Shown here piece by piece: positions 31,995-38,684 of a stretch of DNA of 38,684 nt. The notes below the pieces were generated by a model. The model was not told the DNA's origin. It worked only from the letters and a program-made list of their open reading frames with translations, and did not search any database. A program made the translations under genes and the position numbers. The stretch is from Hyphomicrobiales bacterium (GTDB lineage: Bacteria; Pseudomonadota; Alphaproteobacteria; Rhizobiales; JAJFHB01). The stretch covers positions 1-38,684 of the forward strand of contig JAJFHL010000303.1 in NCBI GenBank assembly GCA_021775615.1, given 5' to 3'. Each line of letters begins with the position of its first letter. The first letter of the stretch is position 1.

Positions 31995-33143
31995 CTATCG
32001 GCTGAGAACAAACGGATCGATGTCGAATTGCGGCGCCCGGCCCAGCACCATGTCGGCGACGATGCGGGCGGCGACCGGGCCGCCGGTGAAACCCATCCAG
32101 GGAAACATGCACAGATAGAAGTCCGGGGTCCGGCCGGTGGTGCCCAGGACCGGCCGCCAGTCCTTGTTGCCATTGACCATCGCCGCCCATGTGCGCACCA
32201 ACTGGACATTTTCAATTTGCGGCACGGCGGCAATGGCAAAGCGCAGGTTCTCGACCACCGAGTGATGATCGACTGCCGGCAGGCCGCTGGCCGGGTCAAG
32301 GCGGGCGGGCCAGCCACCTCCAATCAGAAAGGCGCCGCGCGGGGTCTGTTTGAGGGTCAGCCGCTCACCGCCGGAATAGAGCAGGAGAGGGACCAGTGGT
32401 GCGGCGGGTTCGGTGACGTTGACCTGGATCGGAAAGCCCTCAATCGGCAAATCGATGCCGACCATGGCGGCGACGCGGCCGGCCATTGCGCCGGCACAAT
32501 TGACGACCTTGCCGGCACGAATGGTGCCAGCGGTCGTGGTTGCTGCAAAGCCGTTGGTGTGGCGCTCCAGGGCCTCCAGCCTGGTTTGCCGCATGATGCG
32601 GGCACCGTGCCGGCCGGCCTCGTTTGCCAGGGCAGGCGTTGCCAGCAACGGGTTCGCCTTGGCTTCGTTCGGGCAGTAGACCGCGCCAACCAGGTGGTCC
32701 GAAAGATAAGGTGCGAATGTGCGTAGCGCGTCGCGCCCCAGGAGTTCGGCGGCAACGCCGTATTCGCGGTCGATCCTGGCCTTGCGCTCAATCTCGCGCA
32801 TCTGCGCATCGGTTTCGGCGACCAGCAGTCCGCCACAGCGCGAAAACTCCAGGTCCGCGTCGAGCTCGGATTCAAACCCGGCCCAAAGATCGGCCGACGC
32901 CAGCATCAGGGGCAGGGTGGGGGCAAAGAAACGCGACCAGGCTTCACCCTCTTCGCGGAACATTTCGTGTGGGATCTGGCCGTGAATGCCGCCGGCGTTG
33001 GCGCCGGAGGCCAGCGTGTTGAGATCGTGCTGTTCAATCAGCAGGACGTCGACGCCTTCGCGGGCGAGAAAATAGGCCGTGGCGCAGCCGGCAAGGCCGC
33101 CGCCCACCACCAGAACATCCGCGCTGAGTTGCTCTTCGGTCAT
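31995..33143 (-). CDS. FAD-dependent amine/D-amino acid oxidoreductase (DAO family)
   Basis: The protein (382 residues) has the N-terminal FAD site VLVVGGGLAGCATAYFLARE (residues 10-29) and the C-terminal TPDFYLCMFPWMGFTGGPVA segment of the DAO family, like HcnC, opine oxidase beta subunits, D-hydroxyproline dehydrogenase and glycine oxidase. It probably oxidises an amine or imino acid and may partner with the 2Fe-2S/FAD protein at 37091. It is divergent from the DapA-like gene, sharing a 120-base promoter region. Confidence 0.88.
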   Translation of the reverse strand: MTEEQLSADVLVVGGGLAGCATAYFLAREGVDVLLIEQHDLNTLASGANAGGIHGQIPHEMFREEGEAWSRFFAPTLPLMLASADLWAGFESELDADLEFSRCGGLLVAETDAQMREIERKARIDREYGVAAELLGRDALRTFAPYLSDHLVGAVYCPNEAKANPLLATPALANEAGRHGARIMRQTRLEALERHTNGFAATTTAGTIRAGKVVNCAGAMAGRVAAMVGIDLPIEGFPIQVNVTEPAAPLVPLLLYSGGERLTLKQTPRGAFLIGGGWPARLDPASGLPAVDHHSVVENLRFAIAAVPQIENVQLVRTWAAMVNGNKDWRPVLGTTGRTPDFYLCMFPWMGFTGGPVAARIVADMVLGRAPQFDIDPFVLSR

Positions 33144-33169
33144 TATGAATCTCGAAGCCCCGGGCGTGA

Positions 33170-33197
33170 TTTACAGCCTTCGGGGCACTATGATAAT
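33170..33197 (+). promoter_or_regulatory. Candidate sigma-70-like promoter for the DapA-like gene
   Basis: TTTACA (33170-33175), 16 bases, then GATAAT (33192-33197) resembles a housekeeping promoter and lies 66 bases before the ATG. The AT-rich run just after it (ATGCAATATACAACAT) could hold an operator. This 120-base divergent gap would serve both directions. Confidence 0.35.
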
Positions 33198-33263
33198 CTC
33201 ATGCAATATACAACATGGCGTCCGGTATCCCATGCCATCAACCGACATTCCGGGAGTGAATTC

Positions 33264-34208
33264 ATGACCCATAATTTCCGCGGCAGCTATACGGTGACGA
33301 TCACGCCCTTCACCGAAGACGGTTCGGCGATCGATCTGCCGGCGTGGAAGAAGTATCTCGACTGGCAATTGGCCGAAGGCGTGCCGGGCATCATCATCCT
33401 CGGCACCACCGGAGAGTTCCTGACCATCACGGATGACGAGCGTCAGATGTTCGTCGAGGATACGGTCAACTACATCGACAAGCGGATACCGGTGCTGGTC
33501 GGTTCGATGAACGCCTATACGCCGACGGCGGTGCGCTACAGCCGCGAGGCTGAGGAGCTTGGGGCGGACGGGCTGATGATCATTCCGCCTTACTACTACA
33601 CGCCCACGGACGACGAGATATTTGCCTATTACAAGGCGATCTGCGAAGCCGTCACCATCCCGATCATGCTCTACAACAACCCCTTTACGTCGAATGTGGA
33701 CATGTCGGCCAGACTGGTGGCGCGGCTGACCAAGGCGTTCGAGCAGATCCGCTACATCAAGGAAGCCAGCCAGGAAATGGGCCGGGTGTACGACATCGTC
33801 GAACTGACCGACGGGGTCATGAACGTGTTTGCCGGTCAGCGGATCATCGAATCCTATGCGCTCGGCGCGGTCGGTTACGTCAACCCCTACGGCAACTACA
33901 TTCCGCGCGCCTCGCACCGGATCTGCGATTTCATCGTCGAAGGGCGGATCGACGATGCCAAGCAGATCCAGCGGCAGATCTCCGAGATCGACAAGATCAT
34001 CCAGGAGGGCCACCCGACCTATGGCCACCAGTGTTATTCCAAGGCGCTGGCCGAGGTTGCGGGCTGCCCGGTGGGCGATGTCCGCGCGCCGCTGACCACA
34101 TTCAGGGAACTGGGCGAAGAGGGCCGCCAACGGCTTGAGAAGCTCAAGCCCATCCTGAAGGAGATCGACGATCTGATGACGGAACTCGACGGCCGGATGG
34201 CGGCCTGA
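33264..34208 (+). CDS. Dihydrodipicolinate synthase/N-acetylneuraminate lyase family protein
   Basis: This is a 314-residue DapA-family aldolase/lyase with a TIM barrel. It has the GTTGE motif (47-51), the YNNP segment with Y137, and the Schiff-base lysine K166 (RYIKEAS). The start at 33264 follows GGGAG; the frame runs upstream to 32967 but inside the opposite gene. Members catalyse retro-aldol or dehydration/deamination of 2-oxo acids, including 1-pyrroline-4-hydroxy-2-carboxylate deaminase in hydroxyproline breakdown. Next to FAD oxidoreductases this role is a guess. It is unlikely to be the lysine-pathway DapA. Confidence 0.9.
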   Translation: MTHNFRGSYTVTITPFTEDGSAIDLPAWKKYLDWQLAEGVPGIIILGTTGEFLTITDDERQMFVEDTVNYIDKRIPVLVGSMNAYTPTAVRYSREAEELGADGLMIIPPYYYTPTDDEIFAYYKAICEAVTIPIMLYNNPFTSNVDMSARLVARLTKAFEQIRYIKEASQEMGRVYDIVELTDGVMNVFAGQRIIESYALGAVGYVNPYGNYIPRASHRICDFIVEGRIDDAKQIQRQISEIDKIIQEGHPTYGHQCYSKALAEVAGCPVGDVRAPLTTFRELGEEGRQRLEKLKPILKEIDDLMTELDGRMAA

Positions 34209-34261
34209 GGATTTATGACAGCACGCACTCTGTTTCGCTCTTCAGGTCGGGGGCCCATCTT

Positions 34262-35380
34262 GTGACGGGTCCCTTGTTGTTCACGCCGTTAACGCTGCGC
34301 GGCCTGACACTCAAAAACCGCATCGTCGTCTCACCCATGTGCCAGTATCTGGCCGTCGACGGCTATGTTCAGGACTGGCACTTCCAGCATCATGCCCGCT
34401 TTGCGCTGGCCGGCTATGGCCTGTCCTTCGTGGAGGCGACCGGCATCATGCGCGATGGCCGCATCACCCATGGCTGTACCGGAATCTGGGAAGACGGGCA
34501 GGTCGCCGGTCTGAAACAGATTGTCGATGGCTACCGGACGCACGGCGTTGCGACCGCGATCCAGATCGGCCATTCGGGCCGCCGGGGCAGTTGCGCCCGG
34601 CCGTGGGATGGTGCGGCGCCGATAGAGGCAGGCGGCGCCGAGCCCACCTGGCAAACCGTGGGCCCGAGCGCGCTTCCCGAAAAAGACGGCTATCCGGTGC
34701 CGCACGAACTCAACCAGGCCGAAATTGCCGATCTGGTGGATGCATTCGTGGCGGCCACCAAACGCAGCCTTGCCGCGGGCTTCGATGTGGTGGAAATCCA
34801 CGGTGCCCATGGCTACCTCATTCATTCGTTCTTTTCGCCGGTTTCCAACAGGCGGACCGACAGGTTCGGTGGTAACCTGAAGGGGCGCATGCAGTTCCCC
34901 TTGATGATCGCCGAAGCCGTCCGGGCCGTCTGGCCCGACGAGCGGCCACTGTTCTATCGTGCGTCATCGGTCGACAACGTTCCAGGCGGGCTGCCGATCG
35001 AGGACACGGTCGCGCTTGCGGTTGAACTCAAGGCCCGAGGGGTTGATGTGATCGACTGCTCGTCCGGCGGCATGAGCGGGCCGGCGACGCTTGCCACCAC
35101 CAAACTGTCGCAAGGCTATCAGGTGCCCTATGCCGGGGCGGTCCGCAGCGGCGCGGATATCAAGACCATGGCGGTCGGCCTGATCATCGATCCGGAGATG
35201 GCCGAGGCCGTGCTTCGTGATGGCAAGGCCGATCTCATCGCGCTCGCCCGCGAAACCATGGCCGATCCCAACTGGCCCTATCATGCGGCCGAAGCCCTCG
35301 GTGTTGATCGGCCCGACAGCGTTCTGCCGCCTTACTATTCGTTCTATCTGGAGCGCCGCGCCAAGGTCCTCGAGGACTAA
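34262..35380 (+). CDS. NADH:flavin oxidoreductase/Old Yellow Enzyme (YqjM-like)
   Basis: The 372-residue FMN protein has SPMCQY with C27 and Y29, as in the YqjM class, QIGHSGRRGS, the paired histidines of IHGAHGYLIHSFFSP and a C-terminal DLIALARETMADPNWP phosphate-binding segment. It reduces activated double bonds with NAD(P)H; some relatives take part in N-demethylation or alkaloid breakdown. It starts with GTG 53 bases after the DapA-like gene and ends before a bidirectional hairpin. Confidence 0.92.
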   Translation: MTGPLLFTPLTLRGLTLKNRIVVSPMCQYLAVDGYVQDWHFQHHARFALAGYGLSFVEATGIMRDGRITHGCTGIWEDGQVAGLKQIVDGYRTHGVATAIQIGHSGRRGSCARPWDGAAPIEAGGAEPTWQTVGPSALPEKDGYPVPHELNQAEIADLVDAFVAATKRSLAAGFDVVEIHGAHGYLIHSFFSPVSNRRTDRFGGNLKGRMQFPLMIAEAVRAVWPDERPLFYRASSVDNVPGGLPIEDTVALAVELKARGVDVIDCSSGGMSGPATLATTKLSQGYQVPYAGAVRSGADIKTMAVGLIIDPEMAEAVLRDGKADLIALARETMADPNWPYHAAEALGVDRPDSVLPPYYSFYLERRAKVLED

Positions 35381-35403
35381 GATCATTTGATTTTAGGCAG
35401 ATC

Positions 35404-35422
35404 CGGCACCGGCCCGGTGCCG
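35404..35422. terminator. Bidirectional hairpin between convergent genes
   Basis: CGGCACCG (35404-35411) pairs with CGGTGCCG (35415-35422) around GCC. An ATTTG follows on the + strand and short T/A stretches flank it on both sides. It lies in the 59-base gap between the convergent OYE and SDR genes, so it may end both transcripts. Confidence 0.6.
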
Positions 35423-35439
35423 ATTTGACACAATATGCT

Positions 35440-36207
35440 TTACCGGATGTGAGTTGCACCGTTGAGGTCGAGGGTCGCGCCTGACAGGTGGCGGCAGGTG
35501 CCGGTAGCCAGAAACGTGACGAGATTGGCAATATCAGAGGGCGGGATCCATTCGCCCATGGCAAGACCCGCCGTCACGATGTCCTCGCCGCCGACCGCGG
35601 CGGCGGTATCTTCCGACATCTTGGTGCGCACGACCCCGGGGGCGATGATGTAGGCGAGGATGTTCTGTTTGGCGTAGTTGCGCGCGATGGTTTTGGTTGC
35701 CGCCATGACGGCCGCCTTCGATGAGGCATAGGTCAGGAGCGCCGGATTGCCGGGCCCGCGCTGGGCGGCCCAGCTTGAGATGGTGACGATCATGCCGCCG
35801 CCGGCATCGCGGTAGTGGCGAACCGCGTTGCGCATCAGGCGGGTCGGCGCCAGCACGTTGACTTTGAGCGTTTCGTCCCAGACCGCATCCCAGGCTTCGT
35901 CGTTATCGTCGATGCCACCGGTAAGGTGGAGCACCGCGGCATTGTTGACGAAGACGTCGATACCGTCCTTCCAGGCGAGGGCTTCCGACCACAGGCGCTC
36001 GACGTCGCCGGTCCGGGTGAGGTCGGCGCCGATCAGCGTTACCCGCTCCGGGGGAATGTCCTTCGTTGCCGCTTCGGCACCGGCCCGGTCGCGGCCGTAA
36101 TGGGCGATCACATTGGCTCCGGCGGCGCCCAGGGTCGCCACGATTGAGGCGCCGATGCCTTTCGATGCCCCGGTCACCAGGATCCTTTTGCCGGCAAGGT
36201 CGTACAT
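35440..36207 (-). CDS. Short-chain dehydrogenase/reductase
   Basis: The protein (255 residues) has the SDR cofactor motif VTGASKGIG (residues 10-18), NNAA, a TISSWAAQRG segment with the catalytic Ser, and YASSK with the catalytic Tyr and Lys. The open frame extends to 36678, but that part is inside the neighbouring SDR gene. Start at 36207 is supported by a GGAG on the - strand. It is 17 bases downstream of the second SDR gene, and the two form an operon. Substrate unknown; an acyl, sugar or hydroxy acid alcohol is typical. Confidence 0.92.
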   Translation of the reverse strand: MYDLAGKRILVTGASKGIGASIVATLGAAGANVIAHYGRDRAGAEAATKDIPPERVTLIGADLTRTGDVERLWSEALAWKDGIDVFVNNAAVLHLTGGIDDNDEAWDAVWDETLKVNVLAPTRLMRNAVRHYRDAGGGMIVTISSWAAQRGPGNPALLTYASSKAAVMAATKTIARNYAKQNILAYIIAPGVVRTKMSEDTAAAVGGEDIVTAGLAMGEWIPPSDIANLVTFLATGTCRHLSGATLDLNGATHIR

Positions 36208-36224
36208 AATCGGTTTCTCCGTGT

Positions 36225-36974
36225 TCAAAGCAGCCCCGCATCGACCGGCAACAGCTGTCCGGTGATGCCGCTTGAGTGAGAGCTTGCCAGAAACAGGGCC
36301 GCGCTGGCGACCTCGTCTTCCGTGGCCAGCCGTCCCATCGCCGTTTGCGATGCGTAATTCTTCAGAGTTTCCTCCACGCCTGGCCCGCCTTGGTCTGCCC
36401 TGTCTTTGGCGCGCGCGACCAGGGCATCGGTTGCGACCGGTCCGGGAGCAAGGGCGTTGACGCGAATATTGTAGCGGCCGAGATCGAGCGCCGCCGACCG
36501 CACGATGCCCAGAACGGCGTGTTTGGTCGCGACATAGGCCGATTGAGGTGCATGCCCGCGCACAGAGTTGACCGACCCCATCACGATGATCGAGCCGCCT
36601 GCGTCCTGCATCACGGAGGCGGCACGCTTGATGGTTGCCATGACGCCGCGAACGTTGACCGCAAAGGCTGTGTCCCACTCGTCCATGTCGACATCGACCG
36701 TGTCGTGCCAGGGCGGCGCGATGCCGGCATTGGCAACGACAATGTCCAGAGCGCGGAAGCGATCGGTGACAGCCGCCACCGCGGCCTCAAGGGCGCTTTC
36801 TTTTGAGACATCACCGCCATGGAACAGCCAGTCCGCCGGCAGGCGGGTAGGGGCTTCGGCGATGTCGAGGCACATTCCCGATGCTCCGGCCTCAGCGAAC
36901 CGTTCCGATATCGTCAGGCCCAAGCCTGACGCGCCACCAGTGATCAGGGCTGTTTTTCCGTTTAACAGGTTCAC
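36225..36974 (-). CDS. Short-chain dehydrogenase/reductase
   Basis: This is a classical SDR (249 residues from a GTG at 36974, or 255 from a TTG at 36992). It has ITGGASGLG, ANAGIAPP, the catalytic Ser in VMGSVNSVRG, YVATK, a PGPVATDAL turn, and a C-terminal GITGQLLPVDAG. It is first in a two-gene SDR operon on the - strand, and divergent from the 2Fe-2S/FAD gene. No strong ribosome site decides between the two starts. It is most likely an NAD(P)-linked alcohol or hydroxy acid dehydrogenase. Confidence 0.9.
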   Translation of the reverse strand: MNLLNGKTALITGGASGLGLTISERFAEAGASGMCLDIAEAPTRLPADWLFHGGDVSKESALEAAVAAVTDRFRALDIVVANAGIAPPWHDTVDVDMDEWDTAFAVNVRGVMATIKRAASVMQDAGGSIIVMGSVNSVRGHAPQSAYVATKHAVLGIVRSAALDLGRYNIRVNALAPGPVATDALVARAKDRADQGGPGVEETLKNYASQTAMGRLATEDEVASAALFLASSHSSGITGQLLPVDAGLL

Positions 36975-37090
36975 AGGTCTGCGTTCATCCAAATCCAGAA
37001 GAGCGATTGTTGCTTCGAAAAGAATCCGGGATCAGACTACACTTTAATTCATGGTGAAGCGCCGGATTCGTTGCGCGGCCATGGTGAGGG

Positions 37091-38684
37091 ATGTTGACGA
37101 CCATGCGAGCGCGTGACAGCGAAATCAGGCCCGGCGAGGCCCAGGTTACGATCACGTTTGAGGGGCGCGAGATTGTCGCCCGCGAGGGCGAAACTCTCGC
37201 AGCCGCTCTGACCGCCGGCGGCATAAAGGATTTCCGGAGTACCGCGTCGGGCGAGCGGCGCGGTCTGTTCTGCGGTATGGGCGTGTGCCAGGAATGCCTT
37301 CTGGAGGTTGACGGGCAGGCCAACAGACGCGCCTGCATGACCAAGGTTGCGCCCGCTATGGCCGTTCGCCGTCAGTTGTCCGCGCCGCAGGCGCGTGTTC
37401 ATGCGGCGCCGACGCTCGAGGCGGTGCCCGATCAGGGACCGGTCTGCGGTGCGCCCGACATCCTGGTGGTTGGCGGCGGGGCAGGGGGACTTGCGGCGGC
37501 GGCGGTTGCGGCGGAGGCGGGCGCCAAGGTCGTGCTGGTGGATGAGCGTCCGGTGCCCGGAGGCCAGTTTTTCAAGCAACCCATTTCCGCGCTCAGTGCG
37601 GCGATCTCGTTCGAAGACCGGCAAGCCGCGGACGGACGAAAACTGATTGCGCGCGCCCGCGGCGCCGGCGTGTGTATTCTCGATGCCATGGTCTGGGCCG
37701 CATCGTCCCCGCACGAGGTGCATGTCCAGGGCGCGTCCGGCAGCCGGACGCTGCGGCCTCGGCAGCTGATCGTTGCCACCGGTGCGTACGAGCGCGGCCT
37801 GCCGGTGCCGGGCTGGACGCTGCCGGGAGTCATGATGACCGGCGCCGCACAGACCCTTCTGCGCAGCTATCGCGTGGTGCCCGGCCAAAGGGTTCTGATC
37901 GCCGGCAACGGACCGCTGAACCTTCAGGTTGCCGCGGAACTGGTCAATGCCGGAGCGCAGGTGGTCGGCGTCGCCGAGCTTGCACCGCGTCCCGGGCTGC
38001 GCACGCTCGGAGCGTTGAGCCGCATGATGTGGAGTGCGCCGGATCTGGTGCGGCAGGGGCAAGGGTACCTCCGAACGCTAAAGCGTGCGAAGGTTCGCGT
38101 TCACTACGGTCATGTCCTGTCCGCCATACGGCAGACGGATGGCGCGTTGTCCGCCTCTCTGGCGACCGATGCCGGCGGCCATGGGCGGACCATCGAAGCG
38201 GATGCGGTTCTGATGGGCTACGGTTTCATGCCGTCCAACGAACTTTTGCGGCTGCTCGGCTGCGCTCACGATTATGACCCGGACCGCAGGCACCTGGTCA
38301 CCAGGCGTGATGATGAGTGCCGCACCAGCGTTGACGGCGTGTTTGCTGCCGGCGACTGCTGTGGTCTGGGTGGTGCGCGGGCGGCGCAGGCGGAGGGCAT
38401 CCTCGCCGGGATTGCGGCGGCACGCGCGACCGGCCGTTCGATCCCTCCGGCGCTTGCGGACGAAGGTATCGCCGCGCGCGGGGATCTGTTGCGCCAGCGA
38501 CGGTTTCAGGGCGCGCTCTGGCAATTGTTTTCACCCGCTGTGCCGAGCCCTCTGCCGGACGATGGCAACACCGTCATTTGCCGCTGCGAAGACGTGACGC
38601 TCGGTGGTCTCACCGCAAGCCTGCAGTCGGGTTTTCAATCGCTCGGGGAAGTGAAACGCTGTACCCGGCTGGGCATGGGCCGGT
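37091..38684 (+). CDS. 2Fe-2S/FAD-dependent oxidoreductase (HcnA-HcnB type fusion), 3' end missing
   Basis: The frame is open to the window end (531 codons seen). The N-terminal 100 residues are a plant-type 2Fe-2S domain with CGMGVCQEC and a later Cys in ACMTK, like the HcnA/gamma subunit. A FAD/NAD(P) reductase domain follows (ILVVGGGAGGLAAAA; ATGAYERGLPVPG; FAAGDCCG), then the start of a BFD-like 2Fe-2S segment (ICRCEDVTLGGL; CTRLGMG). HcnAB, opine oxidase and D-hydroxyproline dehydrogenase alpha subunits share this plan; it probably partners with the DAO-family protein at 31995. ATG at 37091 follows GAGGG with little spacing, so ATG at 37103 is a possible start. Confidence 0.9.
   Translation, partial: MLTTMRARDSEIRPGEAQVTITFEGREIVAREGETLAAALTAGGIKDFRSTASGERRGLFCGMGVCQECLLEVDGQANRRACMTKVAPAMAVRRQLSAPQARVHAAPTLEAVPDQGPVCGAPDILVVGGGAGGLAAAAVAAEAGAKVVLVDERPVPGGQFFKQPISALSAAISFEDRQAADGRKLIARARGAGVCILDAMVWAASSPHEVHVQGASGSRTLRPRQLIVATGAYERGLPVPGWTLPGVMMTGAAQTLLRSYRVVPGQRVLIAGNGPLNLQVAAELVNAGAQVVGVAELAPRPGLRTLGALSRMMWSAPDLVRQGQGYLRTLKRAKVRVHYGHVLSAIRQTDGALSASLATDAGGHGRTIEADAVLMGYGFMPSNELLRLLGCAHDYDPDRRHLVTRRDDECRTSVDGVFAAGDCCGLGGARAAQAEGILAGIAAARATGRSIPPALADEGIAARGDLLRQRRFQGALWQLFSPAVPSPLPDDGNTVICRCEDVTLGGLTASLQSGFQSLGEVKRCTRLGMGR

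Noticed and set aside
36208-36678. N-terminal extension of the SDR at 35440
   Set aside because: The extension lies in another frame of the next SDR gene and lacks homology; the SDR cofactor motif sits right after the start at 36207.

Overview
The window is GC-rich, tightly packed DNA with no insertion sequence, CRISPR array, tRNA or rRNA visible. Codon use and gene families suggest an alphaproteobacterium. A two-hairpin palindromic intergenic repeat at 3246-3360 resembles the repeats scattered through Hyphomicrobiales (Rhizobiales) genomes, so that order is the best guess. No stretch longer than about 300 bases lacks a gene; the longest gap is 8046-8286, which holds a candidate ECF-type promoter. 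Statements about named families rest on remembered family knowledge, since no search could be run.

Region 1 (1-8045, + strand) is a ureide/carbamoyl catabolic operon. It holds the end of a branched-chain/urea-type ABC ATPase (livF), a CodA-like amidohydrolase with altered catalytic positions, an amidase, a 60-residue FdrA-domain protein, DUF1116 (YlbE/AllG-like), FdrA (AllF-like), carbamate kinase and DUF2877 (YlbF/AllH-like). The last four match the E. coli oxamate carbamoyltransferase set plus its carbamate kinase. The likely logic is: import an N-rich cyclic amide or ureide, open the ring, hydrolyse an amide, move the carbamoyl group to phosphate, and make ATP from carbamoyl phosphate. No allantoin genes are in view, so the substrate is probably not allantoin.

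Region 2 (8201-23016, + strand) is the most interesting part. It looks like one 14.7 kb unit: ECF sigma factor, zinc-finger anti-sigma factor, Rieske subunit and molybdopterin subunit related to arsenite oxidase, dihaem cytochrome c, amicyanin-like cupredoxin, a Cox11-domain fusion protein, a DUF4382-like protein, and a rearranged cbb3-type oxidase. The oxidase part has CcoN, a triheme CcoO with two extra cytochrome domains, CcoS, three tiny membrane proteins, a SafE-like protein and a CcoI-type copper ATPase. The molybdoenzyme keeps the 3Fe-4S ligands and the Arg/His pair of arsenite oxidase but appears to lack the other two arsenite-contacting residues. No arsenic genes are nearby. I read it as an ECF-controlled chain that takes electrons from an unknown periplasmic substrate to oxygen.

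Region 3 (23167-31985, + strand) has an aldo/keto reductase-RidA fusion, an AcoX/ATP-NAD kinase-like protein, a divergent pair of glycine-decarboxylase P-protein halves without GcvH, GcvT or lipoamide dehydrogenase, and a complete polar amino-acid ABC importer. It may be a decarboxylation route for an amino acid other than glycine.

Region 4 (31995-38684, both strands) has a FAD amine/D-amino-acid oxidoreductase (-), a DapA-family lyase (+), an Old Yellow Enzyme (+), two SDR dehydrogenases (-), and the start of a 2Fe-2S/FAD oxidoreductase (+) cut by the window end. The two FAD proteins and the DapA-like enzyme resemble the D-hydroxyproline or opine oxidation set-up, so this too looks like amino- or imino-acid catabolism.
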